Assembly (NCBI GenBank): GCA_900552395.1
Contig: URZJ01000013.1
Coordinates: 1-18,076, forward strand
DNA: 18,076 nucleotides
Direction: 5' to 3'
Source: an uncultured Collinsella sp.
Lineage (GTDB): Bacteria; Actinomycetota; Coriobacteriia; Coriobacteriales; Coriobacteriaceae
Part shown: positions 1 through 7,370 of the stretch, in pieces
Layout: the number at the start of each line of letters is the position of its first letter
Numbering within the stretch: the first letter of the stretch is position 1
Made by a program: the position numbers and the translations under genes
Notes under the pieces: model-generated
Seen by the model: the letters and a program-made list of their open reading frames with translations, nothing else
What the model was told of the DNA's origin: nothing
The model's database searches: none

Positions 1-51
1 CCTTCTGGTCATGCCTTGCCTTTTGAATGACAAATTGTCGCTCTGGGTGGC

Positions 52-90
52 GCGCAGCGTCGACCGGTCCGTCGTTCGTTAGAACGGCGG
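52..90 (-). terminator. Hairpin after the epimerase gene, part of a repeat shared with 11701-11740
   Basis: Arms 69-77 and 82-90 (CCGTCGTTC and GAACGGCGG on the plus strand, one mismatch) enclose a GTTA loop. Read on the minus strand, the hairpin starts five bases after the TAG stop of the epimerase gene. No U tract follows, so it is only terminator-like. The adjacent 17 bases at 52-68 (GCGCAGCGTCGACCGGT) are identical to 11701-11717, which flank an equivalent hairpin at the end of the UbiD-type gene. This looks like an interspersed repeat placed at gene 3' ends. Confidence 0.5.
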
Positions 91-95
91 AACCT

Positions 96-989
96 CTAGA
101 GCAGGGTAACGCTAAAGCTGCGAACGTCCGTCTCACCCGGTGCCAAGGTAATGGTGTTGACCTTGTGCTCAAAGACGTCGTCCTCGGTGTCCATGGTGGT
201 GTGGCCGGTCCAGGGCTCGAGCGCCACAAACGGAGCATCGTTGGCGGCAGACCACACGCCGATGTACTTAAAGCCCTCAAAGTCGATCTTGACGCCGTGG
301 CCCGACTTGCAGCCGCGCAGTGTGAGCGTGGAGCCCGGAGTATCGGTGAACATGATGGCATCGTTATCGAAGCTGCGGTGCGTGATGGGCAGCACGTCCG
401 AGTTATCGGGAGCCTTGTAGCTACCCTCAAACGTCATAAGACCGTCGGGCGTGATGATAGGAGCCTCGTTGGTCCAAGCCTCGGTAAACGCCAGCTCGTA
501 ATCCTCGAACGCCTCGTCTTCGGCACCGGGGGCGGGCACGTTGAATGCAGGATGACCGCCCACCGAGAACGGCAGGGCCACGTCGCCGGTGTTGGTGACG
601 GCAAAGGTCTGCGTGAGCGTGGCGTCGCCGGTCAGGGCATAGGTCATGTTGAGCTTAAAGTGGAACGGGAACGCCTTGAGCGACTCGGGCGTGTCAGTGA
701 TCTCGTACGTTACCGAGGAGCCGTCCTCCGAAACCTCGACCAACTTGTGCTCGACGATGCGAGCGAGTCCGTGGCGCGGCATCTCGCAGGTGCCGGCCGC
801 AGATGTCGCCATGTTGTTGCGCAGCGATCCCACGATGGGGAACAGGATAGGCGCATGCTTGCCCCAAAAGGCCGGGTCGCCCTGCCACAGATACTCGTTG
901 CCGTTGAGGGCAAGGCTCGTGAGCTGGGCGCCCATGGAATCGATGGCCGCGATGAGGCCGCCGCGCTTGATGGTAGTGACGGTGGACAT
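96..989 (-). CDS. Aldose 1-epimerase family protein (LacX/YeaD-like mutarotase)
   Basis: A 297-residue protein of the galactose-mutarotase-like fold, which interconverts the anomers of aldoses in the cytoplasm. Visible family motifs are NEYLWQGDPAFW near residues 31-42, PRHG with His73, GGHPAFN with His146 (the usual catalytic acid position) and ALEPWTG with Glu258 (the usual catalytic base position). Length fits the LacX-type branch. A longer reading to 1013 is possible, but a GGAGGAAG ribosome binding site lies just before the ATG at 989, so I chose that start. It follows the acidic membrane protein gene after an 80-base gap and may be cotranscribed with it. The sugar cannot be told from sequence. 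Confidence 0.88.
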   Translation of the reverse strand: MSTVTTIKRGGLIAAIDSMGAQLTSLALNGNEYLWQGDPAFWGKHAPILFPIVGSLRNNMATSAAGTCEMPRHGLARIVEHKLVEVSEDGSSVTYEITDTPESLKAFPFHFKLNMTYALTGDATLTQTFAVTNTGDVALPFSVGGHPAFNVPAPGAEDEAFEDYELAFTEAWTNEAPIITPDGLMTFEGSYKAPDNSDVLPITHRSFDNDAIMFTDTPGSTLTLRGCKSGHGVKIDFEGFKYIGVWSAANDAPFVALEPWTGHTTMDTEDDVFEHKVNTITLAPGETDVRSFSVTLL

Positions 990-1068
990 GCTACTTCCTC
1001 CAATAGTAAACAACGGTGTCGAGGGCTATTGTCCCACTCTTGGCGGCGGGGTTGAGCGACAGGTGCAG

Positions 1069-1974
1069 TTATTGAGCAATAGCGTAAAGGTCAAACCCGC
1101 CCTGCGGCGTGCTATCGACCGTATCGGGCGCCTGTGAATTAAAACTCACCGGAACCATGCGCTTTGAGGCACGGTAACACGTGCCGTCGGTGGCGACGGG
1201 CGGCTCATCGACCGTGAGCTCGTAGTCGCCGGGCTTGAGCTCGATGCCGTCACCTTCGGAATTGACGTATTGGTACTCGTCGATCGCTTGCCCCTTGAGC
1301 GTGCGACCCACGATATGGACGAGCATCTGGCTGTCGCCGCGCGCGGTGTCCCACGTCGCGCCGTCCTTGACCTCGACCGATACATGCACCGAGCGCGTGC
1401 GGCTGAGCGATTGCTCGACAGACATCTCGACCTTGGCGGCGTCTTTGCGCTGTTGTTCAACATGGCTCCAGACGTTTCCAATTACCGAGCATGCGATAAC
1501 GCCGGCCATAAAGGCGATAAGGATGGGGCCAAGCGGAGAGCGACGTCCCGCATCTTCCTCGCGAGCCAGATCGGGGCGATGCGTGGGCGCAGGCGCCTGG
1601 GCACCCTGCGAGGGCACGTCGAGAATGCTGAAGGATGCCGTGCTGTCGGGATCGATAGTGTGACGCGGCTGCGGGGTCTTTGCCGGCGAGATGGACATGT
1701 CGGCTGGCTCACCCAGTGTGGCCGTGGCATCGGCCTTTGCCTCGTCGGCCTCAGCCTTGGCCCAGGCCTGCTCGAAGGTCAGGGGCTCGGCGGGGTCGGA
1801 GTCGGTATCCGAGTCGAGCGCGCTTTCGGCATCGGCATCGCTGCTGGCTTCGGTGCCAGCGACAGCCTCGGCCTCGGCCCCGTCGCTCGACTCGTCACTT
1901 GGCAAAGGCTCGTCCCACTCCTCATCTGGAGCCTCGCCCTCGCTATACCACCACTCAAAGTTATCGATATCCAT
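1069..1974 (-). CDS. Membrane-anchored hypothetical protein with acidic cytoplasmic N-terminus
   Basis: A 301-residue protein I do not recognise. Residues 1-140 are very rich in Asp, Glu, Ala and Ser and look disordered. One hydrophobic segment (about 147-169, PLGPILIAFMAGVIACSVIG core), preceded by Arg-Arg, should be a membrane anchor with the acidic part inside. A short helical stretch with EQQRKDAAKVEMSVEQS follows, then an extracytoplasmic beta-rich domain (about 195-285) containing a GDYELTVDEPP segment and a single Cys in the GTCYRASK segment. The ATG at 1974 has AAGGGAG upstream and is preferred over the ATG at 2007. No signal peptidase site is evident. The function is unknown; a surface sensor or envelope protein would fit. 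Confidence 0.7.
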   Translation of the reverse strand: MDIDNFEWWYSEGEAPDEEWDEPLPSDESSDGAEAEAVAGTEASSDADAESALDSDTDSDPAEPLTFEQAWAKAEADEAKADATATLGEPADMSISPAKTPQPRHTIDPDSTASFSILDVPSQGAQAPAPTHRPDLAREEDAGRRSPLGPILIAFMAGVIACSVIGNVWSHVEQQRKDAAKVEMSVEQSLSRTRSVHVSVEVKDGATWDTARGDSQMLVHIVGRTLKGQAIDEYQYVNSEGDGIELKPGDYELTVDEPPVATDGTCYRASKRMVPVSFNSQAPDTVDSTPQGGFDLYAIAQ

Positions 1975-2059
1975 ACGGGGCACTCCCTTGGCCTCGCAAA
2001 TAAACACTTGCTAGCCTTATACCCCCAGATGGCACGGCGGCTCGCCGGCACGGATAGGA

Positions 2060-2124
2060 AAACCATCACAACATTCGACGCTTTTCCTCGTTTTCGAGAT
2101 TTTCATCGAATGTTGTGACGGTTT
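2060..2124. repeat. 65-bp inverted repeat, copy 1
   Basis: The outer arms are 19 bases, AAACCATCACAACATTCGA at 2060-2078 and its near-complement at 2106-2124 (one mismatch, the A in CATC). The 27-base centre contains a second small palindrome, CTCG-TTTT-CGAG. The copy at 14971-15035 differs by that one base only. Both copies sit next to a 31-bp palindrome of a different family. There is no transposase nearby. Confidence 0.85.
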
Positions 2125-2144
2125 GGGCGGCAGCCACGCCGCGA

Positions 2145-2175
2145 ATGTGACAAAGGGACTGTCCCTTTGTCACAT
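2145..2175. repeat. 31-bp palindrome (ATGTGACAAAGGGAC family), copy 1
   Basis: Perfect 15-base arms (ATGTGACAAAGGGAC and its complement) flank a single central T. It has the same sequence as 8525-8555. Unlike the other copies it does not overlap a gene end: it lies between two divergent genes, 20 bases from the inverted repeat at 2060-2124. Confidence 0.9.
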
Positions 2176-2206
2176 GGATGGGTTGCAATCTTCTCCCTAG
2201 GCAGAA

Positions 2207-2271
2207 AAACCGTCCCAACATTCGACGGTTTTCATCGTTTTTGAGTTTTTCGTCGAATGTTGGGACGGTTT
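2207..2271. repeat. 65-bp inverted repeat, variant copy
   Basis: Perfect 21-base arms span 2207-2227 and 2251-2271, starting AAACCGTCCCAACATTCGA. It is the same length as the other copies. The outer arm differs from the 14971 copy by C for A in the CGTCCC segment, and the matching base in the opposite arm is also changed, so pairing is kept. The centre is more diverged. Conservation of pairing suggests that the folded form matters. Confidence 0.85.
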
Positions 2272-2372
2272 AGTGGCCCATACGCCCCAAACCGTCCAAA
2301 CAGCACCGCAAGTTCCGAGGGAAACGTGGGAGAATAAAATCTGATTACGCCGTAGCGCAGGAAGGACTATCC

Positions 2373-3269
2373 ATGGATATCAGCCGGTTTGGCGAGTTTG
2401 TGATCCTCGCGCAGTCACGCACCTTCCTCGATGCCGCCGACCTGCTCTTTATGTCGCAGTCGACGCTCTCCAAGCACATCATGGGCATGGAGCGCGAGCT
2501 CGGTCGCAAACTTATCGACCGCACGCAACGCCATGTGACGCTCACGCCGCAGGGCGAGACGTTCCTCGTCTATGCACAGAAGATCGCCACGCTGCAGCAT
2601 CGCTACCTCACCGCGCTCCGCAGCGATCAGACCGCGCCCACCGAGCACATCACCGTGGGCTCGATCCCCATCATGGCACCCTACGGCATCACCGATGCCG
2701 TGATTGATTTTCAGCAGGCAAGCCCCAGCTATCAGGTAGAGCTTATCGAGGGCGAGGGCGATAGGCTCAAGCAGATGCTCCTGCGCGAGGACATCGACCT
2801 TGCGTTTATCCGCGACGCGGGCACCGACGAGCCCGAGTTCAAGAAGATCCCCTTTACAAGCGACCGCCTGGTGGCGGTGCTGCCGACAGAGCACATGCTC
2901 GCCCGCCGCGACCGCATCGAGATCGGCGACCTGCGCGACGAGAACTTTCTCATGCTGCCGCAGGGCTCCTTTGTGAGCGACCTCGTGGTGAGCCTTTGCT
3001 CCGAGGCCGGGTTCTCCCCGCGAATCACCTTTACCGGCAAGCGCGCCGAGAACATCATCTCGCTCGTGGCGCGCGGTGCCGGCGTGTCGCTGCTCATGCG
3101 CAAGCCAGCCGAGTCGCTCGCCGGCGGCAAGGTGGCACTCGTGGACATCGACCCCGCGATAACAACCGAGGTCAAAATTCTGCTTAAACGCGGACGCACC
3201 CAGCCGCAAGCCGTCGTCTCGTTTATCGGCTATCTCCCCTACCGCGAGCTCTTGCAAAGCGCTGAGTAG
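2373..3269 (+). CDS. LysR-family transcriptional regulator
   Basis: A 298-residue protein with the standard LysR plan. The N-terminal winged helix-turn-helix spans about residues 1-60 (FLDAADLLFMSQSTLSKHI is the recognition helix region, followed by LGRKLIDRTQRHVTLTPQGE). A periplasmic-binding-protein-like effector domain covers about 90-290. The start ATG has AGGAAGG upstream. It converges on the minus-strand operon at 3329-8405. LysR regulators bind T-N11-A boxes, and such a box lies upstream of that operon at 8489-8503, so this operon is a plausible target. The effector is unknown. Family assignment is firm; the target is an inference. Confidence 0.93.
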   Translation: MDISRFGEFVILAQSRTFLDAADLLFMSQSTLSKHIMGMERELGRKLIDRTQRHVTLTPQGETFLVYAQKIATLQHRYLTALRSDQTAPTEHITVGSIPIMAPYGITDAVIDFQQASPSYQVELIEGEGDRLKQMLLREDIDLAFIRDAGTDEPEFKKIPFTSDRLVAVLPTEHMLARRDRIEIGDLRDENFLMLPQGSFVSDLVVSLCSEAGFSPRITFTGKRAENIISLVARGAGVSLLMRKPAESLAGGKVALVDIDPAITTEVKILLKRGRTQPQAVVSFIGYLPYRELLQSAE

Positions 3270-3283
3270 CAAATGTAAAAAAG

Positions 3284-3319
3284 AACCGTCGCAAAGAGGC
3301 ATTCCCTTTGCGACGGTTT
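3284..3319. terminator. Bidirectional terminator between lysR and the PTS gene
   Basis: The 13-bp stem AACCGTCGCAAAG (3284-3296) pairs with 3306-3318 around a nine-base loop. A short T run follows on the plus side and TTTTTT lies on the minus side (the AAAAAA at 3277-3282). It sits between convergent genes ending at 3269 and 3329. Its outer bases resemble the AAACCGTC arms of the interspersed inverted repeats. Confidence 0.85.
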
Positions 3320-3328
3320 GTTGAGACG

Positions 3329-4771
3329 CTAATCGACCTTGACGTTGAGGGAAGCGCCGCCCTCGTCCTTCTTGGGACCCAACACGCATGCGGCGATGAG
3401 GGCCAGGATAAAGGCAATCACGCCGGAGGAAACAAGGCCGATAAAGCCCGTGTCGATGCCAGCGGGGTTGATGAAGCTCGGGAAGCCAAGCGGGCCGGAA
3501 GCGCCAAAGGAGTAGAGCTTGGCACCCATGAGGCCGGCAACGGCGCCGCCAACACCGGCGGAGAGGAAAGTCGCCCACATAAGGCGCTTGCGGGGCAGCA
3601 GGATGGCGTAGAGCGCGGGCTCGTTGACACCGAAGATTGAGGAAACCAGGGCGGGCACGTTGACCTCGGCGTTCTCCTCGCCGTTCTTGGTGCGGATGAC
3701 CATGCCAAGCACGGCGCCGGCGATGGCGCAGCCGCCAGCATAGACGAGCGGGTTGATGAGATCATAGCCATAGGTGGCGACATCGAGGAACCACAGCGGG
3801 ATGATGCCCCAGTGCAGACCGAACATCACGAGCAGGCTCCAGAAGGTGCCGATAACAAAGCCGGCGATGGCGGGCTGGAAGCTGATGAGGGCAAGGATGA
3901 TCTGGGCAACGATGTTGGAGAGAACCGTCATGACCGGGCCGATGACGACGAGGCCGAGGATGCCGCAGATAAAGAGCGTGAGGATGTTAGCGAAGAACGA
4001 GCTCACGACGGCAGGCAGGATGTTAACAATGAACTTGTGCACCTTAGCAGCAACCCATACCACAAAGATGGCGGGCAGGATCGTGGAGGCGTAGCTCTGC
4101 ATAACCAGGGGGATACCAAAGATATCGCCGTAGACGTTGGACTCAAAGATGGTTCCGGTACCGATGGTGTAGAGCGGATCGGCGCCGGTGAGTGCCACGA
4201 GCGTGGGATACACGAGGATGCCGCCGAGCGCCATGCCCATGACGGGCTTGAGGCCAAACTTTTTGGCCGACGTCCAGCCGATAATCAGCGGGAAGTAGTA
4301 GAAGACGGAGTCGCCGATAGCGGAGAGCACCACGTAGGTATTGCTGTCTTTGGCGAGCTAGCCGGCCACGCTCGCGAGCGCGAGCATCGACTTGATAAAG
4401 CCGCCGGCCATGAGCACGCCCAGTACCGGCTGCAGGATCTCGGAGATCACCGCGAGCAGACGCGAGAACGGATCGCCCTTCTTGACGTTGTCGCCCTCGT
4501 CAATGTCGAGCGCGGGCTGCATGTCAAAGCCGCCGATCTGGACGAGGTCGTTGTAGACGGCCTCCACGGTGGAGCCGATCACGACCTGGTACTGGCCACC
4601 GGCCTGAATGACGTCGACAACGCCCTTGGCTGCCTTGAGCTCCTCGGTCTGAGCCTTGGACTCGTCCTTGAGATGAAAGCGCAGGCGCGTGATGCAGTGG
4701 CTCACGTCCTTAACGTTTTCTTTACCGCCAATCTTTGCGATGATCTCATCGCAAAGCTGCTGGTATTTCAT
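3329..4771 (-). pseudogene. PTS EIIBC permease of the glucose/beta-glucoside family, interrupted by an in-frame TAG
   Basis: A phosphotransferase-system membrane transporter that imports and phosphorylates a sugar. The ATG at 4771 follows AGGAGG. The IIB domain (residues 1-80) has the phospho-accepting Cys26 in the HCITRLRF motif. The IIC domain begins near residue 105. A TAG at 4358-4360 ends the first part after 137 residues. The same frame continues without any shift through DSNTYVVLSAIGDSVFYYFP, further membrane spans and the GVNEPALY signature (usually GxTEPA) to 3329. The full reading is 480 codons, the usual EIIBC length, with no IIA domain. The family commonly has a hydrophobic residue at this point, so a single change such as TTG to TAG would explain it. 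No ribosome binding site restarts the second part. It may be a true nonsense mutation or a sequencing error. The substrate is unknown. Confidence 0.85.
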
Positions 4772-4904
4772 GGTTCCTCCTTTTTCGGGGTTGAGGCCGC
4801 AAAGCTCGCCTTCTCTTAGTCGACGTCAATTGAGCGAAGCGTTGGGCCCCGATCTGGAAATCCGCGACCGCATGTACGGCCGGGACACGGGATAACGGTT
4901 TAAC

Positions 4905-4942
4905 ACCGGGGGTCATTTTCCCTATGAGAGCATGCCCCCGGT
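4905..4942 (-). terminator. GC-rich hairpin between the ceramidase-like gene and the PTS gene
   Basis: The arms ACCGGGGG (4905-4912) and CCCCCGGT (4935-4942) can be extended by CAT/ATG across a bulge. It lies 12 bases after the end of the upstream minus-strand gene in a 182-base gap. No U tract follows, so it may be a weak terminator or a processing structure that lowers PTS expression. The rest of the gap shows only the PTS ribosome binding site. Confidence 0.5.
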
Positions 4943-4953
4943 CGGGCGCCGCG

Positions 4954-6069
4954 CTACTGCGCGCTAATTCCTCCGAGCAGGCGTGAAGTCTGGCAGAACT
5001 TGTCGCAGAGAACCTCGGGCTCGCCCTTGGGAATCTGGGTGCGCTCGGTCTCAAACGAAAGACCGTACTCGCGCGCCGGAAGGAAATACTCAAAGTAGCC
5101 GTTGGTGTAGCCGCAGACGATGCCCTGGACCGGGCACTCATGCTTCATGCGGATGCCGAGGTCGCTGCCGAGTTCGCTGGGGAATACAAAGAGGTGCAGA
5201 CCGCCGAGACTGATCACGGCGCACTTGAGCGTGAGGCTGAAGTCGTCGTGCGCCACGGTGTGGTAGAAGGTCTGGGGAACGATGCGGTCGAGCACGACCT
5301 CCTGGGTGAGCTCGATCTTGGAAATCGCCTCGGCCAGACCGTCGGACACGCGCTCCACCTCGGGAATGCCGCGGCCCTGGCGGAAGTTGCGGTCGCTGCA
5401 GTCACCTGCGGCGCCAACTACCATGGCCGGATAGTAGCCCAGGCTGGGAGCGAGCTTTTTGCCGGTGAGACCGGCGAGCTCGCTCGTGAGCTCCGTGCAG
5501 TCGGGACCCACACAGGCGGAGTGGACCGCCCAGTTGACAAAGCCCGCAAAGGGCTTGTTGTCCTCATCGAAAAACGAGACCACGATCACCTCGTTGTCGG
5601 CGAGCTCGCCGGGGATGATACGGTTGTCGTAGAAGCCGGTAACGACCTGCTTGCCCATGCGCGCGGTGGCCGGACGTGCGTTGGCGCGGCACTCCTCGAA
5701 CATCCGGCAGATGGTGTCGAGCATCCAGCGGTAGTAGTTCTCGTCGAACTTGCCCGTCCACCAGCTGCGATGGTAGGCAACGATCGAGGTATGGTCGTGG
5801 GTGGCCGAGAGCAAAACGCAATCGCGGTCGATCCCGTAGCGTGCATGGAGGAGCGTCTTGACCTCCTCGGCCATCTCCTCCTCAAACTCCAACACGTCGG
5901 CGTTAAAGAGAAAGACCTCGCGCTCGCCTTGGCCAAAGAGCAGTGCGTTGGCAAAGACATCGTCATGGATGGCCGTGGCGGGCTCCATGCGGTTGGGAAG
6001 GTTGCGGTACCCGATAAGGTAGACATCGCCCGTGGGCGTAATCTTTTGGCGTGCGCATCCGATATTCAC
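4954..6069 (-). CDS. Neutral/alkaline ceramidase-like hydrolase (paralogue A)
   Basis: A 371-residue protein resembling the N-terminal catalytic domain of neutral/alkaline non-lysosomal ceramidase (PF04734), a zinc amidohydrolase fold. Visible equivalents of the zinc site are ATHDHTS (His91, His93), NWAVHSACVG (His183), FPSELGSD (Glu299) and GYTNGYFEYFLPAREYG (Tyr321-Tyr335). A GAAGDCSDRN loop matches the family GD motif. It is shorter than true ceramidases and has no signal peptide, so it should be cytoplasmic and probably does not act on ceramide; a sugar or amide substrate is more likely. The start is GTG at 6069, set by AAAGGAG six bases upstream. It is 24 bases downstream of its paralogue and clearly in the same operon. 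Confidence 0.75.
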   Translation of the reverse strand: MNIGCARQKITPTGDVYLIGYRNLPNRMEPATAIHDDVFANALLFGQGEREVFLFNADVLEFEEEMAEEVKTLLHARYGIDRDCVLLSATHDHTSIVAYHRSWWTGKFDENYYRWMLDTICRMFEECRANARPATARMGKQVVTGFYDNRIIPGELADNEVIVVSFFDEDNKPFAGFVNWAVHSACVGPDCTELTSELAGLTGKKLAPSLGYYPAMVVGAAGDCSDRNFRQGRGIPEVERVSDGLAEAISKIELTQEVVLDRIVPQTFYHTVAHDDFSLTLKCAVISLGGLHLFVFPSELGSDLGIRMKHECPVQGIVCGYTNGYFEYFLPAREYGLSFETERTQIPKGEPEVLCDKFCQTSRLLGGISAQ

Positions 6070-6093
6070 AGTGCACTCCTTTCTGGGCCGCTG

Positions 6094-7329
6094 CTACAGG
6101 GCGGCAAGGATAGTATCGAGAAGATGCTCATGGGCTCCCTGGGCAAACCCGGAGTTCATGGCCTCGTAGGTGATCTTTTGGTAGGCATCGGGGGCGGGCA
6201 GGTACTTGGCGCCGCCGTTGACGAGTGTGGCCAGCAGCACGCGGCCGGGATGCGCCTGGCGCACGGCCGCGCCAAAGGAGCTCGCGACCTCGGGCTCGAC
6301 GCCCACCAGGCGCATGTCGCCAAGGCCCAGAAACGAGACCCTCGTGGAGACGGTGCCCGCGGGCACAAAGCTATAGCCCGTGTGCGGGGCGAGGCTGTGG
6401 AAGTCCGCACGCTCCTGGGCGGGCAGGACCACGTCGATCGAACGGGCGGAAAGGGCGCTCACGACGGGCTCCGCGGCATCGAGCGCTTGGACGATCGCCC
6501 TGCCGAGGGCGCTTCCCTGCTGATGCAACATGCGATAACCGTCCTCGTGCGCGTCCTCCTGTGCGAGTGTGCCCGCGGCATCGAACGTCACGGTCACGGC
6601 GCGCTCGCGGGGAGCCTGGTCACCGGCCGCGCCGGTGTGCATGAGACACACGCCGCCGCGGTCGCGCTCGACCATGCCGGCGGCAAAACCAAAGAGGTCA
6701 CCCGAGACCACGCGCTCGCCCTCGGACGTGCGCGACTTGTCGAGCACCGAGGACTGCACATCGGCCGCGGCGACCACGGCGATGATGCCACCACCTGCAT
6801 CGACCATGAGCACGATGGGCATCGCATGGTCTGAGAAACCCTCGTCGTTGTCGCCAAGCCACCAACCGGCCGGCGTCTCCACGTCGCGGTTGACGTTGAC
6901 GGGGCAGCTGCCCTGGGCACACTCAATCCGCGCAGGCATCATGCCGCCCATTGCCTCGGCGACGGCGCGCTCGACGGCGTTCACGATGGCGGCAAGATAG
7001 CGCTCGTTGCGCTCGCGCTCCCCATTGCTCTTAAGGTGCTCCGGCGTGCGCACATGCGGAGCCGAGAAGGTGTGCGTGGGAACGATCCAAGCATAGGGCG
7101 GCCTGCAGCCGCACGCCGCCTCAACTGCGTCCTCGAGGCGCGCCTGCAGCGCCGGCGCGATCGAAGTGAGCTCGAGGTTGACAATGCAAATGCGCCCGGA
7201 GGCACACTCCAAAACCAGGGCGCGGGCACAGAGCGGATGGCGCTCCATGGTAAAGCCGTCGTACGGGAGAACTCCGTCGAGCCCGATCCTCGCCTTGCCT
7301 GCGCCGGCCAAAAGCTCCTGCGCTTCCAT
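6094..7329 (-). CDS. Neutral/alkaline ceramidase-like protein (paralogue B)
   Basis: A 411-residue protein of the same broad family as its downstream neighbour. Family marks are VPTHTFSAPH (His86), LMHTGAAGDQAPRE (GD loop), LVGVEPEV (Glu345) and LVNGGAKYLPAPDAYQ (Tyr376, Tyr383), in the expected order. The stretch that should carry the second zinc histidine reads VAAADVQSSV, so that ligand appears to be missing, unlike in paralogue A. The long upstream extension is rejected because AAAGGAG precedes the ATG at 7329. It lies 41 bases after the amidohydrolase and 24 bases before paralogue A. The pair may form a heteromer with one active and one degenerate subunit, which is inference. Confidence 0.68.
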   Translation of the reverse strand: MEAQELLAGAGKARIGLDGVLPYDGFTMERHPLCARALVLECASGRICIVNLELTSIAPALQARLEDAVEAACGCRPPYAWIVPTHTFSAPHVRTPEHLKSNGERERNERYLAAIVNAVERAVAEAMGGMMPARIECAQGSCPVNVNRDVETPAGWWLGDNDEGFSDHAMPIVLMVDAGGGIIAVVAAADVQSSVLDKSRTSEGERVVSGDLFGFAAGMVERDRGGVCLMHTGAAGDQAPRERAVTVTFDAAGTLAQEDAHEDGYRMLHQQGSALGRAIVQALDAAEPVVSALSARSIDVVLPAQERADFHSLAPHTGYSFVPAGTVSTRVSFLGLGDMRLVGVEPEVASSFGAAVRQAHPGRVLLATLVNGGAKYLPAPDAYQKITYEAMNSGFAQGAHEHLLDTILAAL

Positions 7330-7370
7330 GCGTGTCTCCTTTCCCCGTCTTTCCTCGGTATCTCTACCCG

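Larger units (their letters stand above)
2008..2372. other. Gene-free divergent intergenic region with three palindromic repeats
   Basis: This 365-base stretch separates the divergently transcribed acidic membrane protein gene and the lysR gene. It holds inverted repeats at 2060-2124 and 2207-2271, a 31-bp palindrome at 2145-2175, and a lone half-site AAACCGTCCAAA at 2289-2300. Promoters for both flanking genes must lie here, but I see no convincing -35/-10 pair. The AGAATAAAAT run at 2331-2340 is a possible -10 region for lysR. I see no small ORF with a ribosome binding site. Confidence 0.7.

Noticed and set aside
4358..4360. TAG read as pyrrolysine or programmed read-through
   Set aside because: There is no pyrrolysine machinery or stimulatory structure in view, the protein family does not use it, and another gene here terminates at TAG.
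5140..6834. A 564-codon open frame on the plus strand opposite the ceramidase-like genes
   Set aside because: It is a GC-skew shadow: it lacks a recognisable domain, spans two genes with family motifs on the other strand, and has no convincing ribosome binding site.
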